A stretch of DNA of 64,000 nucleotides from positions 177,633 through 241,632 of the forward strand of contig NW_006494865.1 of NCBI RefSeq assembly GCF_000471905.2, written 5' to 3'. Source of the DNA: Amborella trichopoda. Taxonomy: Eukaryota > Streptophyta > Magnoliopsida > Amborellales > Amborellaceae. The notes below the pieces were generated by a model, which was not told the origin of the DNA, did no database searches, and saw nothing but the letters and a program-made list of their open reading frames with translations. Position 1 is the first letter of the stretch; the number at the start of each line of letters is the position of its first letter. Positions 22,790 to 34,723 of this stretch are shown here, piece after piece. The translations under genes were made by a program, and so were the position numbers.

Positions 22790-23180
22790 GTACAGACGGT
22801 GATGCTTATTGCCGCTCGTAGGGGTCTCACCTTGTTGTGCGTGTATCTAAGATGATGATGCCCGTCACCTCCCGTGAGGGTTCTGTCACCGTCAGCTGGC
22901 AACATTGCAGATGACGATGTCTATCGCCTCCCGTAAAGGATCTTGGTGATACCTATCATTGTCCGCGAGCTCCCTTCACGAGCTTGGTGCCAATCGTCGT
23001 CTGAGAGCTTTCTTTGTGCACTCCGTGCCTATCGCCATGTACATATTCCCTTCGAGTGTTCGGTGCCTGTCCATTAGCTTTATTCATGTGCTCAGTGCCT
23101 ATCGCCGTCTGTGAGCCTCCTCTGTGCGCTCGGTGCCTATCGTCGTGCACAGGCTCCTCTCTGCATCCCACGACCATTGT
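22790..23180 (+). repeat. Hairpin minisatellite in LTR copy 3
   Basis: About 7-9 diverged units of 45-60 bp with a cggtgcctatcgccgtctgtgag core, close to the unit in copy 2 (9530-9890). Confidence 0.7.
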
Positions 23181-23552
23181 CGTGTGCTTCAGAAGAATTT
23201 ATTGCCACCCGTGAAGGGACATGCTGCCATTTGACGTTGCCCACGGTGATGCCTAATGCCACTTGTAGGTGACTGTTTGCCCCCTTTTATTGTGAGCAGC
23301 GGTGTCCAGCACCATAGGGACCACCTTCCCTTGTAGTCGTGCCTTCTCCTCATTCTGTCCCCTTCTCACTTGGCTGAGGGTAGATTCAGTCTAGCGTTGT
23401 CATAGTGATCTGGTTGTCGAACAGTAGTGCCACTGTGTTGGTTCAGAGTACCATGCCCATCCTGCTGCTACAGTAGATTTGGACAGCCATGTCAACCTTG
23501 GTTTCGAGTAGCATTGTTGTCGTGCCGATCTGAGTTACCATCCCCGTCTTGC

Positions 23553-24518
23553 TACCACTCCGTGTCGGTCATTGCAGTGGTCTAGCCATCCTGCTAGTCT
23601 CGTCCCCTTGTCGAGCCCCCTCTTCTTTTCATCACCTTAATTTCTCACCTTCTCATTCATATGAAGGTGCATTACCCTAAGACAAGGGTGGGCCCTTCAG
23701 CTCACTTGTCTTGAAAGTTTACCATAGTAGTGTTGTGTAAAAAACAAGGAGATTGCAAGTCAAGGGAGGCGATTCCGATCCAGCTGAAGCAGGTGGGGGC
23801 TAAGAGGGCCCCAGCATGAGTCAGTCCGAGTAATACATGGACCGAGGTGAGGTTGGTCGCCACCTCACATCCAAAATTCCTCTCTCATTAGTTGGACAAC
23901 TGCCATTGTTTTGTGAATGAGGTTCTCGAGACAGCGATCTCTGGTCCTAGGTCTTTCGAACCTGAGACATGTATCACCCGATCATCTAGATCAGGGGAGG
24001 TGAGATCGAGGCACCTAACCAACCACGCCGAGTCAATCACTTACTGGTCTAGCCACTGTGTCAGTCTAGTCGCTTGATCAAATTTTTCTCTCCCCTTTCT
24101 TCAACTCTGTCTCTTTATTTTCCTCTTCTCACCCCAATCTCTATTGTCCTATTCTTCTCTTCTCCTTTTGGATGTGCACTCCTGTGTACATTCACCAAAA
24201 GACAAGGTGCGGTCCCTTGGCCCACTTGTTTTGTAAAATTAACCATGTATGTGTGATTGCGGAAACAAGAGAGTACAGGTCAAGGGAGGCGATTTCGAAC
24301 TAGTTGTAGGACTGTAGGGAAGCTCAGGTAAGTTCGAAACCCAGGTGAGGTGTGTCCTGCCGCACGTTAAATTCCACTCTCACTGGTTGGTGTACCTACC
24401 CTTCTTCTTTAACAAGGTTCCTGAGAGAGTGATCTCAAGTTTCAAGTTTTTCTTGAATCCCGAGACACATGCTATCAGGTCATCCCTAACAGGAGGGCGA
24501 GATCGAGGCATCTAACCA
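23553..24518 (+). repeat. Tandem duplication of the LTR terminal block
   Basis: The LTR end occurs twice. Unit one (23553-24030) runs from ccactccgtgtcggtcattg through the aagacaag...cttgtctt hairpin and ggagg-gagatcgaggcacctaacc to about 24018. Unit two (24030-24518) repeats the same order from gagtcaatcacttactggtc to gcatctaaccAgc. Only unit two is followed by a PBS. Unit one resembles copy 2 (10240-10736) and unit two resembles copy 4 (31030-31521), so copy 3 looks like a mosaic of two LTR subfamilies. Confidence 0.7.
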
Positions 24519-24521
24519 GCT

Positions 24522-24539
24522 TGACGACTCCACTAGGGA
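24522..24539 (+). other. Primer-binding site, T element 2
   Basis: TGACGACTCCACTAGGGA, one change from the family form TGGYGACTCCACTAGGGA. Three bases separate it from the LTR CA. Confidence 0.75.
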
Positions 24540-24544
24540 TTTAT

Positions 24545-25886
24545 TACCCCGTTGTCGGATCGTCCTTGTTTGGCTAGTCTCTCCTTTTGTTTTTTGCATT
24601 ACATACACATGGCTGATGGGTTCCTTAACCCATTTATCCGAATCATGGATTTTTTCATCCCCGCATTCGCTAGCCTCCCTCAGAAACAAGTTCCTCAAAA
24701 TTCATTCCCAACTTTCCTTTCAGAAAAGACCTAGTGTCTAGCTCATAGGTCTTATCCTGGATTGGTGTGAGAAGGGACTTAAAGGTCCCTAACTCCCCAT
24801 CTCCTTGCTCTAGTGAAACCCCCACCAAAGCACTTTGCATCGGTGGCACATCTGCTATCACTCATAGCATGCACCTTATCACTAGCAAGTCACTTGTCAG
24901 TCGTATTATCGAGGTACGATGAAAGGCAGCTCAGTCCCTAGTTATAAAAGGTAAAGAACTTGCCATTGCTCCTGTGGGTCGCCGCAAGGCCAAGGCCACC
25001 CCATACATTCCTGCACCACCTCGAGTCTCTATGCATAAATGCTCGACTCATCTAGGTGGAGACCATGGTGCGTCCACCTCACGCACACACCTTAAGGCTC
25101 GTGGGTCATCCACAAGAGCAGGCCTTTATGTTACCTCGAGTAAGTGTTGTCAAGCAGCAGGCCTCCTGGGGTGAAAACCTGTGAACATGCATGTGCATCC
25201 CACCACTCGATGTAGCGTTGTCACTCTGCCAACCCGAATACACAAAAGATGACCCCCTCGTCCTTCCTCTAAGCACACACTATTGCACCCTGTAAGGGGC
25301 AGGCTCCCACCTGTTTCCTTACAGACACCCGCTCGCAGCTCTCGACCTCCACCACCTGCTCAAGCTCTGGTTGACCCCAAAGTCACCCATGATCCTTCTT
25401 CAAGGGGAGCGCACACGCTGCCTTCCCAAACTGCCGCTCCTCACTGCGGACTCAAGCATCATCGTGAGTCGATCCTTCCCCCGCTTGCCCCACCTCTCTT
25501 GGGCAAGCACCTCAAGCCCTGGTATTCGTAGACCTTCCCCAAGAGTGTCATCTTGAACCTGCCCCGTCAACTCGATCATGCCTCTGGAGCCCATAAGAGA
25601 GCTTGGGGCAAAGACTTGATGGGAGATCAAGTCCTTTGTTCTCCCTAGCCCAAGTCGATCCCAGTTCTTGGCCTGCATCCAATGCTTCACTTAATAGAGA
25701 GGGCTCTCTCTTATGCAAGAAGGGTCGATCGGTTGCAGTCTCGATGCAGTTCGTTCATGAGGTCCATCAAAGCCTCAAAGCCAAGCGTGACAGGGGTTTG
25801 TAGATTCTGACCTAGGAAGCACTAAATTAGTTGGGGCACCCAGCTCTGATAACTCTCTTTGTCAGAAACCCTTCTACCCTCTTTAG
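24545..25886 (+). pseudogene. T element 2 leader with ORF1-like frames
   Basis: Collinear with the leaders of elements 1 and 3. Near 24950 KGKELAIAPVGRRKAKATP; near 25500 KHLKPWYS, a stop, then TFPKSVILNLPRQL and ASGAHKRAWGKDL. The last two patterns recur at 7030 and 32530. Stops break the frame. No known domain recognised. Confidence 0.5.
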
Positions 25887-28325
25887 ATGACAGAGCTTGA
25901 AAAAGAGGTGCATGAATCTTGCATGGTGGTCAACATCATAGAAGATGACCAGCCACGGTCCGAAGACCATCGAGAACCGGTCCTCATACTGTCAACATAC
26001 AAAACTCGAGTTCAGTCGGGGCATGCTGAGCCCTTGCTGACCGATTTACTGTATGCAATTCACCAAGCTTAGAAGCCCTCAACCGCACTTAAAGCTGACC
26101 TCCCCAGATAAACGGTTCGCGTAATGGTAATAAATGAACCTAGCGACTCTCAAGAAGAACGCATGGATAGGTTCGAACAGATGGTGGGCGTGAAGATGGA
26201 GAATATTGATCGCATGGAAACCATGCGACACTAGGCTAACCATGAGACCGACTCCCATCACACAGACGATGCAGCTCCAAGGTAGCCTCCTCCTCCTGCC
26301 TCACAGAATAATTATGTCCCTCACCCCCTCACACAGATAGACATCAACGCAATGGTGACCCACTGCCTGAAGAATATACAAATCCTAGGTATACAACGTA
26401 CAATCCTTTACCAAAATCCATACCCCTCTTACATTCAACAGGTTCCGTTTTCCTCGAACTACAAGAAAGGGAAGTTTCCCCTGTTCAATGGTACGACATC
26501 CCTGCACCAGCATATCGCCCATTTCCAAGTGTCATGTCGAGAGACAACGACTGATGGGAGACTCCTCCTCCAACAGTTCGTTGAAACCCTTGATGGCCCG
26601 GCCTTTCAGTGATATGCTCGGCTTCCCCCAAGTTCAGTGCATACTTGGGAGGAAATGGAGAAACTATTCCACCGACTCTTTTGTGAGGTTGAGATAGAGG
26701 TCCAAACTATCGAGTTTCTCACTTTGACTCAAGAACTTGACGAACTCGTGGATCAATTCAAAGCAAGATGGAGAGATTTGGCTGCTCGCCATCCTAATCT
26801 CATGCTTGAGAAAGAAGCAGTTCAGACCTATGCATGAAACATGCAACTTGAGATTGCCCTACATGTTGAGGCCTCCAATCCAACCTCCATTGTAGAACTG
26901 ATCTCTAAGTCGAATTGCATAGAGAGTTTTTCATGCCACCAAAGCGGGTCACGACAACAATCTTCAAGCTCAGGAAATAAATGGGGTAATGGCAATTCTC
27001 GAACCAACACCCCGGGAAATTAGCAAAAAGGCATAATTAGTGCGGCTATCACCATGAGTGATCCAAAGAAGGCTGCCTCTCAGACTTTAGACCTCTCAAA
27101 GGGGGAAGGCACCGCAAAGACAACACCTCAGGTAGGCAAGCAACAGCAATCATGCAACCAAGTACCGTCACCTATGAACCTTAATCGAGATGATTATTGA
27201 GTCAGGCAAAAGAATAAAGTCTACCATTTTGAAAAGGAATGGGCTTCTGCACTACTCTGATTACTACTGGAGCAGAAGATGATCGAGCTGCCTGAGATCA
27301 AGTTTCCTAAGCAAGCTGGTCTCGAAACCCATGCAAATTACTGTGCTTATCATCAGAGGATTAATCACTCCATAAGGGAATGTTACATGCTCAAGGATTT
27401 CATCGAGTCTCTGATCTAGAAGGGTCAGATAAACTCGAAGATCTAAAGAAGACATTCGGGGTAGTAGAATCTTCCTATGCAGCGATAGTCTAGGGGGAAG
27501 ATGAAGCGCCTGATCTCCTTCGCACCTTGTTCGTCATGATGCTTCAAGAAGGCCTCATAACACCAAAGATGGTTAGGCAGCCCCGACGCCTTGCTCAGGG
27601 AACTGAGAACCATTGGTGCTCGTACCATCAGATATGGGGCCACAACCTGAGTGAGTGCTCTAGTTTCCACGACATAATCACGTAGAAAATATAGGGATGT
27701 CAAGAAGATTGTAACTTTTCGAAAGAGATCCCCAAGTCACTGCTGCACTGGTGCGAGAGGGTCTCTCGACACAAGACCTGGGTAAGGATGATTTAGATCC
27801 TGCTGAACCCTCAACTTCTCAACCATGGAGAGTCTACCACAGGTGAAGCAGACTCAAATCCTTAAAGCGAGAGGTAGTCCGTTAAGCTAGGGTTGTTCAC
27901 AAACCTAGCAAGATGAATCAAGCACCTCCCAAGGAAACCAGGAGGAGACGGGCCCTAAGGGCTGCTCGTCAAAAGAGAAAGGTTCCTCAACTGCCAGTCG
28001 AGCAAGAATTTCTCAGGCCTCTTCCTCCCTTGCCAACTTTATAGGACTTCTTCCTCGGTACAATTATCCTTACTTTCTCACATCACCAAGAGGACATCCC
28101 TGAGACATCTTCTGATCAGGGCACGTCCAATGAGGGTGACAACATTAAAAGCACCCCCCAATGGTCTAAGCAGGGGAACGACCAAAAAGACTCCATGCAC
28201 ACATCCAATTCTAGTGATGACGTAAAAAGCTACCCAGATCAGTTTGATGTGGGGAACGACCTTAAAAGTCCCCCACTTACTGACCCTTCTCCATCTTCTT
28301 CTTCTACTTCTCATCACTCACTTAC
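25887..28325 (+). pseudogene. gag: T element 2 gag
   Basis: A short upstream frame (25887-26072, MTELEKEVHESCMVVNIIED) precedes the MVINEPSDSQEERMDRFEQM start near 26125. The capsid core is the best preserved in the window: SYIQQVPFSSNYKKGKFPLF at 26430, LLLQQFVETLDGPAFQ at 26565 (then a stop), ARLPPSSVHTWEEMEKLFHR, and EIALHVEASNPTS near 26850. The zinc-like motifs follow near 27330 (YCAYHQRINHSIRECYML) and 27610 (HWCSYHQIWGHNLSECSSF). Gag ends abruptly at the poly-Ser segment at 28320, where LTR copy 4 begins. No protease or pol. Confidence 0.8.
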
Positions 28326-29401
28326 GGACCTCATAACTAGAACTATATTCTCGGTGTGTCAAACAGTTATGAGACCACCACCATTGGATCTGGCATGGAT
28401 GAAAACCCCTATGGGTCAAGTTTCGGCTTAATCAGACATTTTAAAATAAATTTATGAGTAAAAGACCCAAATGGGTTAGGCCGCATGCTATTCCCGTGAG
28501 GCCTCCCTACACTAATCTCCATTAAAGGAGGCTAACGTGCACAGTCCCGAGCAGCAACTTTAAAGGCCCGTCACTCATTCTGAGTCTAATTGCTCTTAAA
28601 TTTGGTAAGCGTGTTCGTCTCATCAAGACGAGAATTTTGATATGTGACACAACCCGTGACGACACCTAAGCAGAGAAAAAAACTAGACATAAGTTGATGA
28701 TTCAGGAAGATAGTTGTAAAAAATTCAACAGCAGCATGCTTCGCTCGAGTATCCAAATCACGTCGCTCGCATATCTGATCAACATGAAATCAATTGTATT
28801 ATGTGCATAAGGTTCTAGGCTATCTCTTGTCTGAACGCTATGTACGATGAACGGTTGGATTTCACATGTAGAGGCATCGAATATGCTATAAATTTTGGCT
28901 GTTGGATTTCCAAATTCCAGCAAAAATCCCAAGTCGAAAAAATCTTTATTCGAATATGAAATCGAGCTATGTTTGTTGCCATGCGATCATGAAAACACAC
29001 TCAGTGTGATTCAACGAAGAAACTAAAGAAAAACATCAAGAAATAAGCACACTATCAGTCTGAAGTTTACATGATTCATCCAAATTTCGAGTCGCATGAT
29101 CGTTGCCTAAAAACACAATCCATAGGTCGAAGTTGGCATCAAATCAATCTCCACGTCAATCCTTACAAGAAAAAAATAATCTTTTGGTCAAATGGGCACT
29201 AAAGCAATACCGGACAATCCATGGAAGATCATGCATATTCTAGAGTAGCATCAAGGACTGTTTTGGAATTTCATACATTACTGAGTAGGAGCAAAATAGT
29301 CCTTTTGCACCAAATTTTAGAATTTCTTTTAATTAAAGTAAATTTTAGTTATCATCAATTTAGGTAGTTTTTGGGCATCCACCCATGTTTGGGCCCAATT
29401 C

Positions 29402-29407
29402 TATAAG
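29402..29407 (+). promoter_or_regulatory. TATA box of LTR copy 4
   Basis: TATAAG in the family-wide promoter setting. Weaker than copies 2 and 3. Confidence 0.45.
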
Positions 29408-29559
29408 TACATGCTAAACACAATTGTTAAAGGACCCTTGATTATTCAATACTCATCAATAAAATTTAAGAGTTTTCACATTGAAATTGTGGGCACGTCT
29501 TGGAGAGAGAGAGAGAGGAGAGAGAAGAAAAGTTTTGGTACCCTTTAGTGAAGGTAATT

Positions 29560-29790
29560 TTCTCACTCCTCCTCTCATCTCTCACTTTCTCTCTGCTCTC
29601 ATCTCTCTTTCTCTCTCCTCATCTCTATCTCTCTTTCTCTCTCCTCATCTCTATCCATCACTTTTTGTCTCCTCTCGTAGATCTTTCTTTCCTATTTCTT
29701 CTCTGATCTTCTTTATCCACTTTCCTTTTTTTTCTTTATCTTTCCTTTCTCTTTGTTCTCGTTCCCATTCTCTCTTTTGTTCTTTCTCTC
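29560..29790 (+). repeat. CU-rich tract in LTR copy 4
   Basis: Includes two perfect copies of a ctctctttctctctcctcat-type unit near 29600-29650. Open frames here are Ser/Leu/Phe low complexity. Confidence 0.85.
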
Positions 29791-29929
29791 TATCTTCCTT
29801 GTTCATGTGTGGTGGAGTCTATCGCCTAGCATGATGTCTTCTTGCTTCAGAGATACGAACAACGAACCGGGCTTTAGCCCAAGTGGCGGGCCAAGCCTCT
29901 CTCAAAGTCTCCTTGTCTTCCCTTCTGTC

Positions 29930-30640
29930 ATGAATGATAAAAGCACACCGTCATCCATGTTCTCTCTCTTCTTAGTCTTCTGTCATGAATGATAGAAGCA
30001 CATCACCACCTATATTTTCTCTCTCCTCCTTTTCTCTGTCATGGATGGTAAAAGTACATCGTCATCCATGTCTCCTCTCTTTTCTCTTAATCTTCTGTCA
30101 TGGACGGCGGAGACACATTGTCGCTCATGTTTCTCTCTCCTTCTATTCTCTTTCATGGATGACAAAAACACATTTCCACCCATGTCTTCTCTATTTTTTC
30201 TCATTCCTCTGTCATGGACGGTAGAAGGTCATCGTCGTCCATATTTTCTCTCTCTTCTTGTTTCTCTGTCACAGGCAGTGGAAGCTCATTACCGTTGGTG
30301 TTTTCTCTCTCTTCTTATTCCTCGATCATGGACGGTAGAAGATCAACTCCATCCATGTTTTCTTTCTTGTTCTTCCTCTGTCATGGGTAGCGGAAGCTCA
30401 TTGCCACTTGTGTTTTCTCTCTCTTCTTATTCCTCTGACATGGACGGCAGAAGCTCATTACCGTTCATGTTTCTCTCTGTCCTTGTTCCTCTATCATGAG
30501 TAGTGGAAGCTCATTGTCATCCATATTTTCTCTCTCTTCTTATTCCTCCATCATGGGCGGTGGAGGCTCATTGCCACCCATGTCTTCACTTTCTTCTTAC
30601 CCTTCTGTCATGGATGGTGCGATCTCATCGCCGTTCATGT
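29930..30640 (+). repeat. Hairpin minisatellite in LTR copy 4, 13 units
   Basis: Thirteen units with a period near 57 bp. Each has a 6-9 base inverted repeat (catggatg...catccatg near 30040; ggacg...cgtcc near 30215; catggg...cccatg near 30552) around a gaagctcatt-like loop, followed by tttctctctcttctt. Arms vary between units but often remain complementary. The long Ser/Leu-rich open frames over the array are by-products. Confidence 0.9.
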
Positions 30641-31524
30641 TCTCTCCTATCTTTTCTCTCATCGTTGCCCATGTTCCCTTGCTCTCTTCTCTCTCTTTCT
30701 TTTTCATTCTTTTTCTTCTCTCTTTCCTCTTTCCCTATTTCCTTTCTCCCTCATTACTCATCTCGTCTTCTTCTCACATGCACATCGGTAGTATTATGCA
30801 TGTTTCTCTTTCTCTCTCTTCTTTCTTCTCTTTCTCTCTCATTTAACAAAGAGAAGCTGAGACAAACATTGCCATGGTAGTCTTGTCGTCTAGCAATATT
30901 ATTGTTAAGCCGGTCTTAGTTATCGTTCTCGCCTTACTGCCACATTACGCTAGCCATTGTGCCACGCTAGCTAATGATCATTCTGACGTCTAGTAGTATT
31001 TCTATTGTGCCGGCTAGTTTCCATGCCTATCTTGCTACCACCCCGGGACAATCACTTGCTGATCTAGTTGCTGCGTTAGTCTCGCCACTTAGTCAAAATT
31101 CTTTTGATCTACCTCTTTCTTCCTCTTTTACTTACCCTCTTACCCTTTTCTTCTTTTGGATGTGCATATTCGTGTACATTTGTTCAAAGACAAGGTGGGG
31201 TCTCTTTCAGCTCACTTGTCTTGTAAAATTAACCATGTGTGTGTGATTGTAGAAACAAGAGAATACAGGCCAAGGGAGGCGATTCCGAATCAGTTCTACG
31301 ACTAGGGGGATTTCTTTGTGATCTAAAGGGCACTCATGCGAGCCAGCCCGAGTAAGTTTCGAACCCACCTTAAATTCCTCTCTCATAGATTGGTATACCT
31401 GCCCTTGATCTTGAGCGAGGTTCCTGAAAGAGCGATCTCAAAGTCCCAGGTTCTTCTGAAGGTCGAGATGCATGTCGCCCGATCATCCAGATTCGGAGGG
31501 CAAGATCGAAGCACCTAACCAGCT

Positions 31525-31543
31525 TGGTGACTCCACTAGGGAC
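31525..31543 (+). other. Primer-binding site, T element 3
   Basis: TGGTGACTCCACTAGGGAC, the cleanest of the three T sites. Confidence 0.8.
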
Positions 31544-31544
31544 A

Positions 31545-33150
31545 TACTACCCCTTCATCGGGTCATTCTTGTTTGGCTAGTTTTTCCATTGTTTTTCTGT
31601 ATTCACACACCACATGGCTCATGGGTCTTAACCCATTTATCTGAATCGGGTTTTTTTATCCCTGCATTCACGAGCTTTCCTCGGGAACAAGTTCCTCGAA
31701 CTTTGTTCCCAACCTTCCTTTTGAGCAAAGACCTAGTGACTAGCCCCCAGGTCCTAACTTAGATAGACGTGAGGAGAGACTTAAAGGTCCGTAACTCCCC
31801 TTCTCCTTGCCCTAGTGGAATTTCCATCGAGGTGCCCCGCATCGGTAGCACATCTGCTACCACTCACATCATGCACGCTATCATCGGTAAGTCACTTATA
31901 GGTCGTATTACCGTGGTACGCCGGAAGGCTGCCTAGTCCCTTGCTGTAAAAGGCAAAGAAGTTGTCATTGCCTCTGTGGGTCGCTGCAAGGCTACCCCCA
32001 CATTCTTGCACCATCACAAGTCTCTACCCTTAGAGGCTCGGCACATTATGGCGGATACCTTGGGCTCGCCACCTCTTGTATACACTATAAGGCTCGTGGG
32101 TCATCCACTAGAGCCACACCTTGGGGCAACTTTTACGTTACCTCGAGTCAATGTCCAAGATCAGGCCTACCAAGGCCAGGTTCTGCATACGTTGTACATT
32201 TGCATCCCACCACTTGGGGCAATGCCATCACTGCATCAACCCGAGTACATGGAAGACGACGCCCTCATCGTCCCACTCAACACACACTAGCGCACCCCGT
32301 AAGGGGCAAACTTCCACCTGTTCTCTTACAAACACTTGCTCGCAGTTCTTGGCCTCCTAAGGACGGACCACCTGCTCAAGCCCAGGTTGATCCCAAAGTC
32401 ACCCGTGATCCTTTTTCAAGGGGCGCACATGCATCTCCGTCAGAGACAGTCCCTCGCTCCAGAATCAGGCACCATCATGAGTCAACCCTTCTCTTGCCTG
32501 CTCCTCCTTCTTCGAGCAAGCACCTCCAACCATGGTACTCGAAGACCTTCTCTAAGAGTACCATCTTGAACTAGCCCTGTCATCTTGGTCATGTCTCTGA
32601 AGCCCATAAGGGAGCTCGAGGCAAAGATCTGATAAGAGATAAAGTCCTTCATCTTCCTCGATCTAAGATGACCCAAGTTCCTGGCCCACACCCGTTTCTT
32701 CACCTAATGGAAAAACTCTTTCTTACTAAAGAAGGGCCGACCAGCCGCAGTCTCGATCACTGTTCTGGCATGAGGTCCATCAAAACCTCAAATCCAAATG
32801 CGATAGGGGTCTATAAATTCTGGTTAGGGAAGCAACCAAGATGGTCGGGGCAACGAGCTCTGATGACCCTCTTCACCTGAACCCCTTCTACTCTCTTCTG
32901 ATGACAAAGCTTGAAGAAGAAGTCCATAAACCATGTGCTATGGTTAGTGTTGAAGAAAATGACCCAGCCACTCAGCAGCAACGACCCTAAGATCGTCGAG
33001 AACTGGTCCTCACGGGATCGAAATACATGACTTGAGTCCAGTTAAGGCATCTTGATCCCTTGCTGATCGATCTGTCGAAGTGCAACTCGTCAAGCCTGGA
33101 AGCCCTCAACTGTAATTAAGGACGACTTCCCTAGAGAAACAGTCAGTGTA
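31545..33150 (+). pseudogene. T element 3 leader with ORF1-like frames
   Basis: Open frames 31976-32290 (VGRCKATPT, LEARHIMADTLGSPPLVYTI) and 32200-32574 (ending QPWYSKTFSKSTILN) carry the two peptide blocks shared with elements 1 and 2 and with the fragment at 6660-7295. At 32890 a short frame with MTKLEEEVHKPC matches MTELEKEVHESC of element 2 and so belongs just upstream of gag. Unknown product. Confidence 0.5.
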
Positions 33151-34723
33151 ATGGTTGTAAATAAGCCAGGCAATTCTCACAATGAGAGCATGAGCAAGTT
33201 TGAAGACATGGTGCACACAATGATGGAGAAGATTGATCGCATAGATGCCGCACGACAATCGACTAACCATGAGGTCGATTCCCATCACTCAGATGATACA
33301 CCTCTGAGGCAGCCCCTTTCCTCTACCTCACAGAACAGTTTTGTCCCCCACCCCATCTCACAAGTAGATGTCGATGCTATGGTGACCCTAGATTAAAGAA
33401 TAGACAAATTATGAGAATACAGGGTACTACGCCTTATAAAAAACCATACCCTTCATACATTGACTAGGTGTCATTTCCCTCAGATTACAAGAAAGGGAAG
33501 TTTCCCTAGTTCAATGGAATCACCTCCCCGAATCAGCATATTGCCCACTTCCAAGCAACATGTTGAGAGGCAGCGGCTGATGATAGACTCCTTCTCCGTC
33601 AGTTTGATGAAACCCTCGATGGCCCGGCTTTCCAGTGGTATGCTCGGCTTCCCTCAAATTCAATATATACTTGGGTGGAAATGGAGAAACTAGTCCACAG
33701 CGTTTCTATGAGGTCGAGAGAGAGGTTCAAACCATTGGACTTCTCACCTTGACCCAAGATCCCGATGAGCCTGTGGATCAATGCATATCAAGATGGAAAA
33801 ATTTCGTCGCTCGCCATCCCAATCCCATGTCTGAGAAGGAAGCGGTTCAATCCTGTGTCCAGAATATGCAACTTGAGATTGCTCTACATGTTGAGGCCTC
33901 CAATTCGACTTCCATGTCTGAGTTGATCTCCAAGTCAGTCAGTATAGAAAGCCTATCACGCCACCATGGCAAGTCACGACAATAGTCTGCAAGCTCAAGA
34001 AAAAATTGGGGCAATGGTAGATCTTGGACTAATACCCAGGGCAACCAACCAAAAGGAGTGATCAGCACAACCATCACTATAAGTGATCCAAAGAAGGCTC
34101 CCTTCCAAACTATGAATCTCTCCAAAGGGGTAAAGGTAGCGAAAGGTCCTCAAACAAGCAAGCAACAACAATTGTACAACTAGGTACCCCCACCAACGAA
34201 CCTTAATCGGGATGATTAATGGACCAAGCATTGAAATAAAGTCTACCCCTTAGAGAAGGAATGTGTCCCTGCACTACTCCGATTATTGCTGGAACAGAAC
34301 ATGATCGACCTTTTAGAGACCAAGTTCTCTGATCAAGCCGGACTCGATACCTAGGAAAATTACTTTTCTTACCATCGAAAGATCAACCACCCCACAGAGG
34401 ATTGGTACATACTAAAAGACATTATCGAGGCTCTGATTCAGAAGGGCCAAATAAACCTTAAAGAGCTAAAAATGGCATTCAAGACTGTAGAAGCCTCCCA
34501 CACATTAACTGTACAAGTGGAAGGTGAAGCGCCTGATCTCCTTTGCACCTTGTTTATTATGATGCTTCAAGAAGGCCTTATCACACCAAAACTAGCAAGA
34601 CAGCCTCGACGCCTCGCTCAGGGAGCTGAGAACCATCAGTGCCCGTACCATCAGATATGGGGCCATGACTTGAGCGAATGCTCCAGTTTCCACGATATAA
34701 TCGCAAAGAAAATACAAGGATGA
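33151..34723 (+). pseudogene. gag: T element 3 gag: N-terminus, capsid and zinc-like motifs
   Basis: Starts MVVNKPGNSHNESMSKFEDM. The capsid core runs from YKKGKFP near 33490 through LLLRQFDETLDGPAFQWYAR near 33590 to a well preserved second half in the frame 33635-33985: LLTLTQDPDEPVDQCISRWK, HPNPMSEKEAVQSCVQNM, EIALHVEASNSTS. Zinc-like motif one near 34360 is damaged (the final Cys is Trp in HPTEDWYIL). Motif two (QCPYHQIWGHDLSECSSF) is intact at about 34640. Frame changes near 33396 and 33700. Confidence 0.8.

Larger units (their letters stand above)
18311..24518 (+). mobile_element. T-family LTR copy 3 (giant, about 6 kb)
   Basis: The right end is fixed by CA at 24517-24518, three bases before the PBS. 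The left end is inferred from the inverted relative at 43600-47110 and is uncertain by a few hundred bases. In order it holds two minisatellite blocks (18490-20010), a catgagtaaaa repeat (20040-20250), the U3 block (21110-22380), TATA, a CU-rich tract, a hairpin array, and a tandemly repeated terminal block. A length of about 6.2 kb matches the unusually long LTRs known in Ogre elements. It is either the 3' LTR of element 1, the 5' LTR of element 2, or both after recombination. Confidence 0.7.
28326..31521 (+). mobile_element. T-family LTR copy 4
   Basis: Begins mid-LTR (cataactagaactatattctcgg, matching 21350) fused to gag of element 2, so its first part is missing. Contains the U3 block, catccacccatgtttgggccc, TATAAG, an AATAAA at about 29456, the CU-rich tract, a 13-unit hairpin minisatellite and the terminal block. 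Ends CA at 31521 with PBS three bases on. It is the 5' LTR of T element 3. Confidence 0.8.
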
